NCBI GenBank assembly: GCA_949358305.1
Contig: OX442317.1
Location: 4,904,186 to 4,964,185 of the forward strand
DNA length: 60,000 bases
DNA from: Strigamia acuminata
Taxonomy: Eukaryota > Arthropoda > Chilopoda > Geophilomorpha > Linotaeniidae
Reading direction: 5' to 3'
This document shows, one piece after another, positions 17,001-26,566 of the stretch; within the stretch, counting starts at the first letter, position 1; each line of letters opens with the position of its first letter. A program made the position numbers and the translations under genes. A model generated the notes under the pieces. That model worked only from the letters and a program-made list of their open reading frames with translations, did not search any database and had not been told where the DNA came from.

Positions 17001-20000
17001 ATTTTGCTAGATGTGAAGTCCTGTAGTAAATCGTCTTAGGGATAACTATGTACACCCTGTCTGACATAATTGAAAAGTGATAGCAAAATGTAATAGTTTT
17101 GTTGGTTTGTTTTTTGTTTGTGCAGAATCACGACCGAGAAACTCCATTGCACAGTGCAGCGCAATACGGGCACACAGAAGTAGTGTCCCTCTTACTTCAG
17201 CACAATGCAGATCCCATTATCCGCAATAATCGCGACGAAACGCCATTGGATTTGGCAGCTCAATACGGACGATTAGAAACTGTGGAACTTCTTTGTAGAA
17301 CACATCCAGAACTTCTTGGTGAAAATGCAGCTGTACGGACACATTCCCCATTACATTTAGCTTCGAGAAATGGGCACCGGCACGTGGTCCAAGTACTCCT
17401 TAGGTACGGCATGGGTGTCAACGTGCACACGGATGGTGGTTCTGCCTTGCACGAGGCTGCACTCTTTGGGAAAGTAGATGTTGTGAGGGTACTTTTGGAT
17501 CATGGTGTAAACCTCGATGCTGCAGATAGTCGAAGGAGAAATGTGTTTGACATTTTGGATGATTTAAAGACGAACATATCTCAAGAAATTGCAACTATCA
17601 TTACAAGTAAGTTGTATTTACTTATATCTCTTTGTGTTAAGAAAAATTTAGACACGCAAGTGTAAGTTTAAGCAAACTTCTAGTAGGCCTAGGCGCATTC
17701 ATAATGTTATTGTTATGTATCCGCCATTAGGCTTTGTTGATTCTAGGACGATTAACTACAGGATTTCCCATTCTGTCTTGTGATTGTGACACAATGACGT
17801 CATTTTGCGGACAAATGGCGGCGGCATTATTCTTTGATGACTGTTAGTATTGTCGTTGCTGCAAAAGGTTTTCGCATTGCGACGATAGACGGCACTTCAT
17901 TTTTGTGCGGGACAATTTAGATTCAGAAAAATTGGCGGATGGAAAGTTCTGTAGTTAATTATCCTAGGTCAGGGGTCGGCAACCTGCGGCTCTTTCGATG
18001 TCAAGAAGCGGCTGTATGGGACCTAATTTAATATTGTAGTGGCTCTTTAACAACTGGGAAATTTTGTAAATTGTAACTTTTGGCTCTTCCGTCTCAAAAG
18101 GTTGTTGACCCCTGTCCTAGGTTGACGAACAGTATTACAATAATAATAATTTAAACTGCTTGTTTTGATCTAACTTCAAAAATGTTGGCCGATTTAAAAA
18201 ACAAAACATGTTAAACTGCAAGTTAAACATGCGTTTATAAATGCGCCTAATGTCTATAAGACTAAAATTGGAGGTTTTGGAAATATTGTAATTTGAGTTT
18301 CTATTTTAAGAAAAATTGTTACCGTGGAGCAATATTATCAAAGTATTTTTAATTGTTTACTATAGCTCATCAGAAATTAGTTGGCACAGAGGATTATGAA
18401 AATGCAAATCGATCAAATGCTTATCACAACATTCGACGGTCGAGAGGTCATTTAGACGAGACTTCGCCTACTTATTATTGTCGTGGATCATCATCACCTA
18501 ATGGGCATTGTTACCAGATGGTGCCAAAACCTCGTTTAGTAGAAGATCACAGGCTGTCAGGGTATATTTCAATTTTCAAAGCTGGTTTTTCACTTGGTTA
18601 TTCATTGTTTATAGCAGTTATTATGTTTTTAGGGGTTGTCTTGATCCTTATCAAATACCTCCACCACCGAGATCTTTGGATTCGAGCCAAGAAGGTGATT
18701 CTGATATGAGCGTGACTTCATCATCCTACCAAACTCCGCCACCTCCAAGAGATCTGGAGGCGTACTATAATCAGCAAAGAATTTCATTGCCATCAGACTC
18801 CGATGGTAATGTTCTGTACCAAGTACCGCCTCCGCCAAGAGATGGAAAACGCTATTCAGATCCACTAGAACAAAAGAAAGGGCAGTGGCATCAAATTGGC
18901 AACTACAGTTACATACCAATGGCTCCTATAGTTAACTCTGGCAAGGGATCGGTAAGTACCAAGTTATTTTTATTTCGCATAAATTGGGGTTTTGCCAAGT
19001 TTTGCTCTGAAATTGAAAATGTGAAGTCTATTTTTAACAGATGTTTTAAAACAAGTTTTATAGTCACTTTATACACTTGTAAGCTGTGTGGTCTGGACGT
19101 GGGCTGGATCCCAAATATGTGTTCAGTCCAGACAGGAGAACATGTTTCAAATTGTTTGGATACCGGTTGATTGAGTTTGATTTAGGCTACACAGCTTACT
19201 CTATTTGATGTGTATTGTATTTCTTGAGACACGAGTGTTTGGAGAAAATTTATGGTCTACTTTTTGTTCTCTAATTTTTGGTTGAAAACTGAAACAGTTT
19301 GAATTCCATGAAGTCTAGAGTTGGAGCCGAACCCAGATTCCCCATTTGTCAGATAGATACCCTACCATTTAGCTAACCAGGACTCTAACACAGGGGTTCC
19401 CAAACTTTTTAGCATCGCGTCCCACTTTTTAAGCAAGGCTATCGTCTGCGCCCCACTTCATCTACTAGTGCATTAAATTTTTAAAAAATATACTACTAGA
19501 AAAAAAAATTTTTGTATAATTTTGCCTAAAACTTTGTATAATTTTGCCTAAAACTTTGTCTTATTTTGCCTAAAACTTTGTCTTATTTTTTTTATAATTT
19601 TATATAATTTTGGTTAAAAATTTACAAAAGTTTGCAAAATAAGCTTGTTTAGGCATGTATGATGGGTGCGCCCCACCAATAATCAGCTCGCGCCTCACGG
19701 TTTGGGAAACCCTGCTCTAACAGAATCATAAACCAAAATGCTTGTACCTTTTTACACCTCGTGCTGTTACTTTCTTGCATACCTATACCCTTTGTGCACT
19801 TTGCGATGATAATTTCTTCTTGAATGCAAGCAGAAATATCAGCGCAAGGTGCAGAAAGGCTACAGACGTTGATGGATAGTTGCAGGAAGGTTTACGCAAC
19901 TAAACCAACCCGTTCACAAAGAACATTATGTATGTAATACTAGTAAAGATTCTTCAGTCTCTCAATTTTCAACCAGAAATTAGCGGGCGGGAGACCATGA

Positions 20001-23000
20001 GTTTGTCCAGTTGGTTGGTGTAAAAAACTTTGGTATAGGTTTGATTTGCAATGAATGGAGGGTATGGTAGGACAGCTTAAAATTAAAACTTTTCTGAATT
20101 ATAGGAAAGTTGTAAAAGAATTTTTTTCTTTTGTCTTACAACTTTAACAGTTGAAAGCTCCACAAAAGCCACCTCGAAAAAACATGTCTCCACATTCACC
20201 GACAAAGTTTCAGCTATCAGCACCAGGAGGCCCTTACGAATTTCTTTGCATGGCTACTAGTGGTGATTGTGAAACTGGTGGCTATCAATATTACAATGAA
20301 GATCATTCCGGTGCACCTGGCAGTGAATATGTTGACATGCGAATGAGACATTCATACGTTCCATCTTACGAAAACCATTGTCCACTCTATTCTAACGAGT
20401 ATCACGACTGCTTGGCAGAAGGCTGTGATAATTCAATTTCTCCAAGAGGTTCTGGTTCTCCATACGAAAATGTTTCAATGGATTCCAGAGGCCACGTGAT
20501 TTATGCACGCAAAAAAAATCTGGATTGTGGACAAGATCGGCCACTCAAACCAAACAGTCTGAACATTCGAAGAAGGCAAAGTCCTCGAAAGAAAGAATGT
20601 CCGATGAGTCCAACGGGGTATGATCAACCACCAACACCTGACTTCCCACCACCTTCACCTGGAACGGCAGAATCCGGAATCCATGAGAAAATAAGACCTC
20701 TAAGTCAGGTAAATGATTACAATACTTTGTTTTATCTTAGACCAGAACCCCCGGTTCTTTCCAATGTTGACGTTAGGTGCATTCAAACTTCAAAAGACAA
20801 ATTGTCTTCTCCTTCAATCACTTAAAGAAGGGATTTCTCGATTGAGCACGCTAAAAACTAAACTGAATTAAAAAGATGGCTACCGACAACGTGTAACAAT
20901 GGCAGGTGCAGAAGAGATAAGTAACTTTTATGAGTCAAACAAGTGATTTCCAGTCGAAACTCTTTATAACGAATCGCGATATAACGAATTATCGATATAA
21001 CGAATACCTAAAAATGGCCGGTTTGGTAGGCTGGCCATAGAACACCATGTTAAAAAATTTCGATATAACGAATTCTCAGTATAACGAATCGATTTTTCGG
21101 GTCCCTTGCGATTTGTTATAAAGGGTTTCGACTTTATCATGTTTGGAGACGTCATTTCAAACAAATAAATCAATTCGTCTTTTTAAGATTGAATGAATTA
21201 ATTATGGTGTAACCAACATCGACAGGTAAAACACGAAATTAAGCAGGCCACTGAAGTCGCACTTAAATTTTACTGCGTGTGAAGGTCTCCGGAGCCAAAA
21301 AAGTTTGCAAAGCACTTACGGAAGAGGGGGCTGCTCCATTACAAATAGGAAGGGAAGGGAGATTCTAAAGGAAGAGATTAAATGTGTTAACAGAAACACC
21401 ATCTGTGGGTAAAACATAAAACCAATGTATCCCCAGTAACATGTGATGTCATCATTCATTCATCAAGGGCATGGGGTTTTATTTTTGTGGTCAAGTTGAG
21501 GGATCAAGTACATTTAAATATTGTTCTGAAACCCCCTAAAGGAAGTCACATTTCCGATTTGTTAAACATTTTTGAAATAACATTTCCGATTTGTACAAGG
21601 CACTTTAAGATCGAGCACTCGTAATTGAAGGTGACTTATGTAAACATATAATGTGACGGCGCATGCTCACATCATTAAGTAGCGTCACTTTCACTCGGGA
21701 AATAAGACGCCAGACCCGGCAATTAACATGCGGCACCTTAAGTCGACTAAGTGATTCTAGAAAACCAAATTAAAGCGCAATTAGTTCCAATTTAGAATTT
21801 GGCTTTTCGGAGTGATTTTAGAAGCCGAACTTTTCCATTTGGGGGTTCAAGGTCAATTGGTAAAATTAAAGCAGGAAGTTTAAAATTTCATTTTTATTTC
21901 AAAAAAAAAATTAAAAAATACAGAATAAGATTTCTTTAATAGCCGGCAGGGGAGAAATCAAAGCAATAAATTAATCATGCAATAGTTTGCAATTTCCACT
22001 GCATTCCGCTCCATTCGGCTCACCTCCTCGTTTCGCGTCACTCAGTGGAAGTGTTGTTTATCAAAAGACCTATTCCTGTTATTTGTAATGCGACTTGAGG
22101 TCACCCAAGCCTTGACGTGCAAAGTGAGTCAGTTTATGTATCGTTCTAGGTCACGAGTTGAGGGTTGGGCTATTTAATTCTATTTCACTGGAATTTCTTG
22201 AATCATTTGTTTCATCTCCCGTGCTGTCTCGTTTGAATATTGTTTACACTTCATTCACACTGGAGTGCAGTCGTTTCCTGTTACTGTTGATGGCTGACGT
22301 GCAGATTAGATAAAACACATTTTACTCGGGTATCGCACAAACCAGTCTTGGTTCGAACTCGCAGGGCGGAAAATTTCACTCGTAAGTGTTTAGTTTGTTT
22401 TAATTAGCATTGTTTCTAATTGATATTAATTCGCCGGAAGTGGTGGAGTGAAACTTGAAGTTGTCCTTGCTGTTTCCGTGGTTAGAAATTTTGTGTCACG
22501 TGATTGCTTTATTGTTTTTTAATTTTTAATTTAGGAGTACAAACGCCGGTCGAGGGATATCGAGACGTACATCGAAGACGACATTCTGCAAATAGTGGAC
22601 GAGCGACCATTTGCTGGTAAATGTCTTTAATACGTTGAATTTAAACACTCAAAATGTCTTGGAAATTCTACAAACTGTTTCCTGTTTGTCAGCCATGTTA
22701 ATTTCACTTTGCGAGTATTAAATTGATCAATTTAATTTTTTTTTTTTAAATTTTAAATTCAAAAATGTTAAAAATTTAATTAAACCGCTCGGACTTGGAA
22801 TGTGCAGATTTTTTCCCCACAAATCAATTTTGTTCCGAAAAACAAAAAATATTTTAAGACAAATAAATGACGTGCACTTTCAGCTTCAATTATGATCTGG
22901 AGTGTGACAAGTTGCTTTTTGGTTGCCAAATCGGTGTAAATCTCACAATTGTCACATTAAGTTACTTCATCTCGAGTTTAATTGTTTTCACAGGTTTATG

Positions 23001-26000
23001 CAGAGGAAGCACGCGGTATTCCACCGGCTCCGACACCTGCGAGGACACACCGACCATGGCATCGGCCGCCAGCGACTCGGAGGGACCTTCAAACACGTCG
23101 ACGATCACCAACGAAAAACCGCGCCGTTTGAAATCGCCTCGAGACGGGCTCGTGCTCCGACGTTCCAGGGAGGCTCGATCCGTAAGCAGAGAACGCAAAG
23201 CGGAGAGTCTTGCCATTATGAGTCCTTTTGACGAGAACGAAGAGTGGGCTAAGATTGCTGATATTATTGCGTCTTGCGGCGTCCCGCAGGGAGAGTGGCC
23301 AATGTCGAAGGAAATTGAGGAGAAACTTGTAGCGAGGATTGAGTCGACCATCCCGATTCCCCAGGCGCCCGACCCGAGTATGTCGGCTGTCGGCAAGTGG
23401 TTGGATCAAATAGGGGTGCCGGAATACGAGGATTTGTTGCTGGCCAATGGGTTTGACCATTTGGATTTTGTTGTAAGTAGACATGATGGTTTTTGTCGGT
23501 TGCGATTGATTGATTTGTTGTTTTGTTTTGTTGTAAGGGTGGGCAAATGTTGGAGGAACAGGAGTTATTCGAGATTGGTATTCTGAATGCGGAGCACCGA
23601 TCACGTATCGTTCAATCTGCGTGCACTTTACCCCAAGTGGTACCGATCGAATCGAGCAAGATTCCAGGCTCGGTGGACGAGTGGTTGGAGTCTCTTTACT
23701 TGGGGCAGTACAAGGATACGTTTAAGCGGCATAATTATTGTGATATGGACCGGGTTCGTGGCATCTGGGAAGTGGAACTGACAACGGTAAGGCTTGACTT
23801 GCTTTTGGAAAACTGTATAAGGTCGAATTGGTTAAGATTTTCTTTCTGACGCACAATTTTGAATGTCCCACACTGAATTTTATCGTCCAGATGGTTTTGG
23901 GGTGCTCATCAACCATTTTAGTATTTCTTCGATTCGAAGACGCACTATTTTACCCATATACGCATCTCTAAAAACGGGGTGCGTCTAAAGGTTGGTTCAC
24001 ACTTGTGTTCACACTAGGAAGTAACGTAACGCAATGTTGCCGCGCATTGCATTATTGGATTGTTTTAGCAGTAAAGTAAGCAAAAAGTTACTTCAAATTT
24101 GTTTTGAAGTAGGAATTAACGCAACGTAGCAAGCTTACTTCCAACCAATGAGAAATGACTTGAATCTCATGAGACAATGCGAGATTAAATAATTTTCAGC
24201 GTCTTAGAATCAAAGAAACAGTATAAATTGTGACGAAAGCAGCGTCTAGAAGCGCTACAGTAAATGCTATTGGCCAATGATAAACATAGGATTGCATTGC
24301 AGTTGTTTGCCAACTTGGTTTAACATTATGGAATTGGATGTTTTTTGTAATTCTTGGTTTACCGGTGGATTATTTTTGTCTAGATTTTGGAGATCACTTT
24401 ATTGGGACACAAAAAGAGAATTATAGCATCGTTAGGGGAACGACCTCTTCCGCCTAATTCGTACGAAAATATAAGCGACTTAAATACGGGCCTAAAAAAT
24501 TTGGTAAGACCAGTGAGGAAATGCTCGAGTTGACTTATCAATAAAATTCCTACGAATCAACACAGAAATCAAAAATCAGTCAACTGAATATGGTGTCTCC
24601 TTCCGTCTGTGAAACTGGACCCAACGGGACGCTTAAAGGAGGTAGCAAAGTGAACACTCGCAAGGGACCTGCTCCACAACCTCCAAATGGACGCATGTCC
24701 ACTATAGATACTAACGGGAATAAGGTAATGGGAGGAGAACGCTGTTGAGTATTTAACTTGATATTCATTGGTTTGTCTTGTCGGCAGGAAGTGGATGGAT
24801 GCTTAGAAAGTATTTCTATCCGAAGCCCTTCGCAACTCTTTACGGGTATTCCATCGGCTGTTACAACGCAATGGCGACATAAACCGGAAGTACTGATTGC
24901 TCAATGTTGTAATTACACAGCGCAGGTATATCGATTTGAATTGTGACAAATTTTGACCGGTAATAAATTGTTTTTGGTGGTTTTGTGCAGTATTTGGGCT
25001 CTACGTTAGTGCGCGAACTCAAAGGCGTTGAAACGACCCGGAAGGCGATCCAGAAGTTAAAGGTAGGGGAAAATTTAGCAATTTATTTTTTTCAGACAAG
25101 TATTTTTTTTATTTTTTGTTTTTGATACCGTAGAAGTCGACAAGTGAGATTGTCAAGGTGCCAAAAATTATTTTATCCATTTCACACAAAGGTGTCAAAT
25201 TTATAGATGCAAAAACCAAGGTGATTAGTTGTAACTAGGACGATTAACCACAGCACTTTGCATCTGCCAGTTTTTCATTAGGCGTGTTCAAAGTTTTGGG
25301 TTTTTACCGTTTCTTTAAACGGAATGGACATCAAAAACAACCATAAACCATCACCAAACACCACAAAAACAAGTTTATATTATGCTGGGCGCACGCATAC
25401 CGCGATTTCGCATCGCGTCGCAATCGCGTTGCCATTGCACATGCGCAGATGACGTTATTTCCTTCGCGCCGGTTTGAAATCTACTTTGCGAAATAGTACT
25501 TGTCCCAAGTACTATTCCGCCTGCGATTCGTGTCGCAGCCAATTGGTGAGCTGTGTGAAATGACGTCATTTCATCAACATTCTCAACCGAAATGGCGGGC
25601 AGGTTTTTCGGATCAGGAATGACGTCATAAGATTGAAATCGCAGAGCTGAAATAGCTACATGTGTGTAGCATTGCGCGCGATTCACAGGGCGATTTCACT
25701 TGCGAAATCGCGACGCGATGCGAAATTGCTGTATGTGTGCGTGTGCGCCCAGCATAAGGCAGTGGCTACGTTTACGTCCGACGTGAACATATTATTTTCA
25801 TGACGCGCTGCGATTGGCTGAGATCCATTGATGTCGATTCGTTTCCTCAACGTAAGTTTTCTCAAATTCGATGTTCTCGAGGTTTTAGGTTCTTTTTTTG
25901 TTACAAGGGGGGGCGAAGTCCCCTCTTGACCCCCCCCCCCCCCCAGACCTAACCTCATCCGTTTTGCATCTTTCAACCAATCACAGCGCGTCATGAAAAT

Positions 26001-26566
26001 AATACGTTCACGCCGGACAACAGGAGGAATCCAGTATGAAATTTGTAATGAAGCAACATTGTTCCCACAAAAATTGAGGATGGGAAGTCTTGTGGTTAAT
26101 CGTAACTTTCCCATACGCCATTGAGATTTATTGTTGACTCGCTTTTACTGTTCCCACATCAGAATGTTGTTTGCGAGCACGAAATTCGCAACATCCATTG
26201 CGCGTGTCAGGATGCCGACGACCTGAACCACTTTGCATACATAACTAAGGACCTGCAGAGTGATAACCATTATTGCCATGTTTTCAGTGTGGTTACTATG
26301 GTAAAACTGATTGATTTCTTCCCCCCCCCCCTTATTATATTTGTCAACAACATTATTTTGCATTATTGCATTAGGATATGGCAACAGAGGTGATACTCAC
26401 ATTGGGACAGGCATTCGAAGTGGCTTACCAGCTTGCGCTGAGGGACAAGGGTCTCAACACGCTCCCATCACGTGGTGGGGTGCTGGAGAACGGTGTGGAA
26501 CGCGGGGACAGACGCAGCACCAAGACGTTGCCGAGTCCCGATACCAGGCAGCAAGCGGTCACGTGA
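11012..26566 (+). CDS. ANKS1: ANKS1 adaptor (ankyrin repeats, two SAM, PTB)
   Basis: Cytoplasmic adaptor; vertebrate ANKS1A/Odin and ANKS1B bind Eph and EGF receptors through the PTB and SAM domains. Seventeen exons: 11012-11115, 11690-11770, 12006-12162, 17126-17606, 18366-18561, 18633-18951, 20151-20708, 22535-22616, 22994-23472, 23538-23786, 24384-24503, 24566-24724, 24788-24925, 24991-25062, 25134-25220, 26163-26300 and 26375-26566. The joined frame is open for 1203 residues (human ANKS1A 1134). The start [15 protein letters not shown] matches the family N-terminus. Ankyrin repeats fill exons 2-4 ([41 protein letters not shown]). SAM1 spans exons 9-10 ([17 protein letters not shown]) and SAM2 exons 10-11 ([13 protein letters not shown]). 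PTB spans exons 13-17 ([37 protein letters not shown]). The exon 16 donor at 26301 was chosen over an earlier GT because it keeps family length. Introns are loaded with small transposons. Confidence 0.93.
13166..13900 (+). repeat. 31-bp minisatellite, about 24 copies
   Basis: Unit GTCGTTTTGTTCAATTTAGA followed by CATTTATTTTA, 31 bp. Copies are almost identical, with sparse variants (A for G at the first base, C for T in the first unit, GATC in the last units). The right edge is sharp at TTTAGACCCGCG. High homogeneity suggests recent expansion and likely length polymorphism. Confidence 0.95.
15655..15860. repeat. Foldback block with TTTCCCC/GGGGAAA palindromes
   Basis: Repeated modules of ATTTCCCCCAACGTTGGGGG (a perfect palindromic core CCCCCAACGTTGGGGG) joined by ATAACATGTACCTTATT. 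The mirror block is at 16428-16628. Together they would form long hairpins around the transposase remnant. Confidence 0.8.
15877..16440 (-). pseudogene. MULE/ZSWIM-like transposase fragment, frameshifted
   Basis: Two overlapping frames on the - strand read as one protein: first [20 protein letters not shown] then, after a shift near the poly-A run at 16146-16153, [17 protein letters not shown]. The C..H spacing after P-A and the N-R-V-E-S-x-N signature are those of MULE transposases and the ZSWIM1/3 proteins derived from them. N-terminal catalytic parts are missing. It is flanked by foldback repeats and is not a functional gene. Confidence 0.6.
16428..16628. repeat. Foldback block, second
   Basis: Three units of GGGGGAAATAAGGTACATGT separated by CCGTACACAAACAGATTGTT, inverted relative to parts of 15655-15860. 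Ends GGGGGAAATAG. Confidence 0.8.
17743..17967. mobile_element. Short CTAGGACGATT MITE (225 bp)
   Basis: Ends CTAGGACGATTAACTACAGG and GTAGTTAATTATCCTAG. The interior shares ATTCTGTCTTGTGATTGT and ATGACGTCATTTTGC with the reversed right arm of the 1.43-kb element, so it is a deletion derivative of that family. In ANKS1 intron 4. Its right edge is interrupted by the hAT MITE at 17970. Confidence 0.75.
17970..18114. mobile_element. hAT-type MITE with 8-bp duplication
   Basis: 145 bp. Left end CAGGGGTCGGCAACCTGCGG; right end AAAAGGTTGTTGACCCCTG, its near-complement. TCCTAGGT is duplicated exactly on both sides (17962-17969, 18115-18122), the 8-bp signature of hAT transposition. The interior repeats GCGGCTCTT/TGGCTCTT. 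Too short to code. Confidence 0.88.
19079..19201. mobile_element. Small inverted-repeat element
   Basis: Left GTAAGCTGTGTGG and right CTACACAGCTTAC are inverted. About 123 bp. No clear target duplication. Confidence 0.5.
19316..19387 (-). other. Degenerate tRNA-like (SINE-type) segment
   Basis: On the - strand it shows an A-box-like TTAGCTAAATGGTAGG and a B-box-like GGGTTCGGCTCC at tRNA spacing, with a possible anticodon loop CTGACAA. Acceptor and T stems pair poorly, so it is not a functional tRNA. A tRNA-derived SINE head or old tRNA pseudogene fits best. Confidence 0.35.
19391..19714. mobile_element. hAT-type MITE (324 bp) with 8-bp duplication
   Basis: Ends CAGGGGTTCCCAAACTTTTT and GGTTTGGGAAACCCTG. 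CTCTAACA is duplicated exactly at 19383-19390 and 19715-19722. The interior has a TTTTGCCTAAAACTTTG repeat (four units near 19510-19590) and GCGCCCCAC near both ends. Confidence 0.88.
20709..22534 (+). other. ANKS1 intron 7, 1.8 kb
   Basis: Contains the MITE at 20951-21134. Elsewhere there are no coding signs. ORFs here lack splice context. Confidence 0.7.
20951..21134. mobile_element. MITE related to the 5862 element
   Basis: Same left end (CAGTCGAAACTCTTTATAAC), internal GATATAACGAATT blocks and right end TTTATAAAGGGTTTCGACTT-like. It has an extra centre with AAAATGGCCGG. No clean TA duplication is visible. In the ANKS1 intron between exons 7 and 8. Confidence 0.65.
25378..25757. mobile_element. 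Foldback MITE, TTATGCTGGGCGCAC ends
   Basis: Left TTATGCTGGGCGCACGCATA with GATTTCGCATCGCGTCGC; the right is the inverse, CGACGCGATGCGAAATTGCT to GTGCGCCCAGCATAA. Inverted arms of roughly 50-60 bp. Contains two TGACGTCA at about 25560 and 25619. Confidence 0.75.
25773..26019. mobile_element. Foldback MITE, GTCCG.CGTGAAC ends
   Basis: Left CGTCCGACGTGAACATATTA then TTTTCATGACGCGCTGCGAT; the right is the inverse, AATCACAGCGCGTCATGAAA to CGTTCACGCCGGAC. Arms of about 45 bp. The interior has a C16 tract at 25928-25943. Confidence 0.75.

Larger units (their letters stand above)
15610..17039. mobile_element. CTAGGACGATT element, 1.43 kb, carrying transposase remnant
   Basis: Ends are CTAGGACGATTACCTACAGG and, reversed, CTAAGACGATTTACTACAGG, about 30-bp inverted repeats continuing through ACTTCACATC. 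GGATAAC occurs directly outside both ends (15603-15609 and 17040-17046), a likely 7-bp target duplication. Inside are two blocks of foldback repeats (15655-15860, 16428-16628) around a broken transposase-like gene. Smaller relatives are at 17743 and 25235. Confidence 0.75.
12163..17125 (+). other. ANKS1 intron 3, 4.96 kb, repeat-rich
   Basis: The longest ANKS1 intron, splitting the ankyrin block. It contains the 31-bp minisatellite (13166-13900) and the 1.43-kb transposon (15610-17039). The remaining stretches (12200-13150, 13905-15600) have no supported gene, only short open frames without conserved features. Confidence 0.8.
19271..19982. mobile_element. Inverted-repeat element hosting a hAT insertion
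   Basis: Left CTAATTTTTGGTTGAAAACT; right CAATTTTCAACCAGAAATTAG, complementary over about 20 bp. The 712-bp span encloses the tRNA-like segment and the 324-bp hAT MITE, so the original element was about 380 bp. Confidence 0.45.
18952..20150 (+). other. ANKS1 intron 6 with nested small transposons
   Basis: 1.2 kb between exons 6 and 7. It contains a GTAAGCTGTGTGG-ended inverted repeat (19079-19201), a larger inverted-repeat pair (19271 and 19982), a tRNA-like stretch and a hAT MITE. Nothing else is coding. Confidence 0.75.
25235..26105. mobile_element. CTAGGACGATT element with nested foldbacks (ANKS1 intron 15)
   Basis: Left end CTAGGACGATTAACCACAGC; right end, reversed, TTACGATTAACCACAAGACT, matching the family at 15610 and 17743. 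Two foldback elements sit inside (25378-25757 and 25773-26019). No transposase is readable. Confidence 0.6.

Noticed and set aside
19316-19387. Functional tRNA gene
   Set aside because: A and B boxes are present but acceptor and T stems do not pair; listed only as tRNA-like.
22962-23604. Long antisense ORFs of 144 and 171 residues
   Set aside because: Exact shadows of ANKS1 exons 9-10, which have matching family domains and phase on the + strand.
26270-26300. Earlier donor for ANKS1 exon 16 after FSV (GTTACT)
   Set aside because: GTTACT is a weak donor and would shorten the PTB domain by three residues; GTAAAA at 26301 keeps the length of the human sequence.
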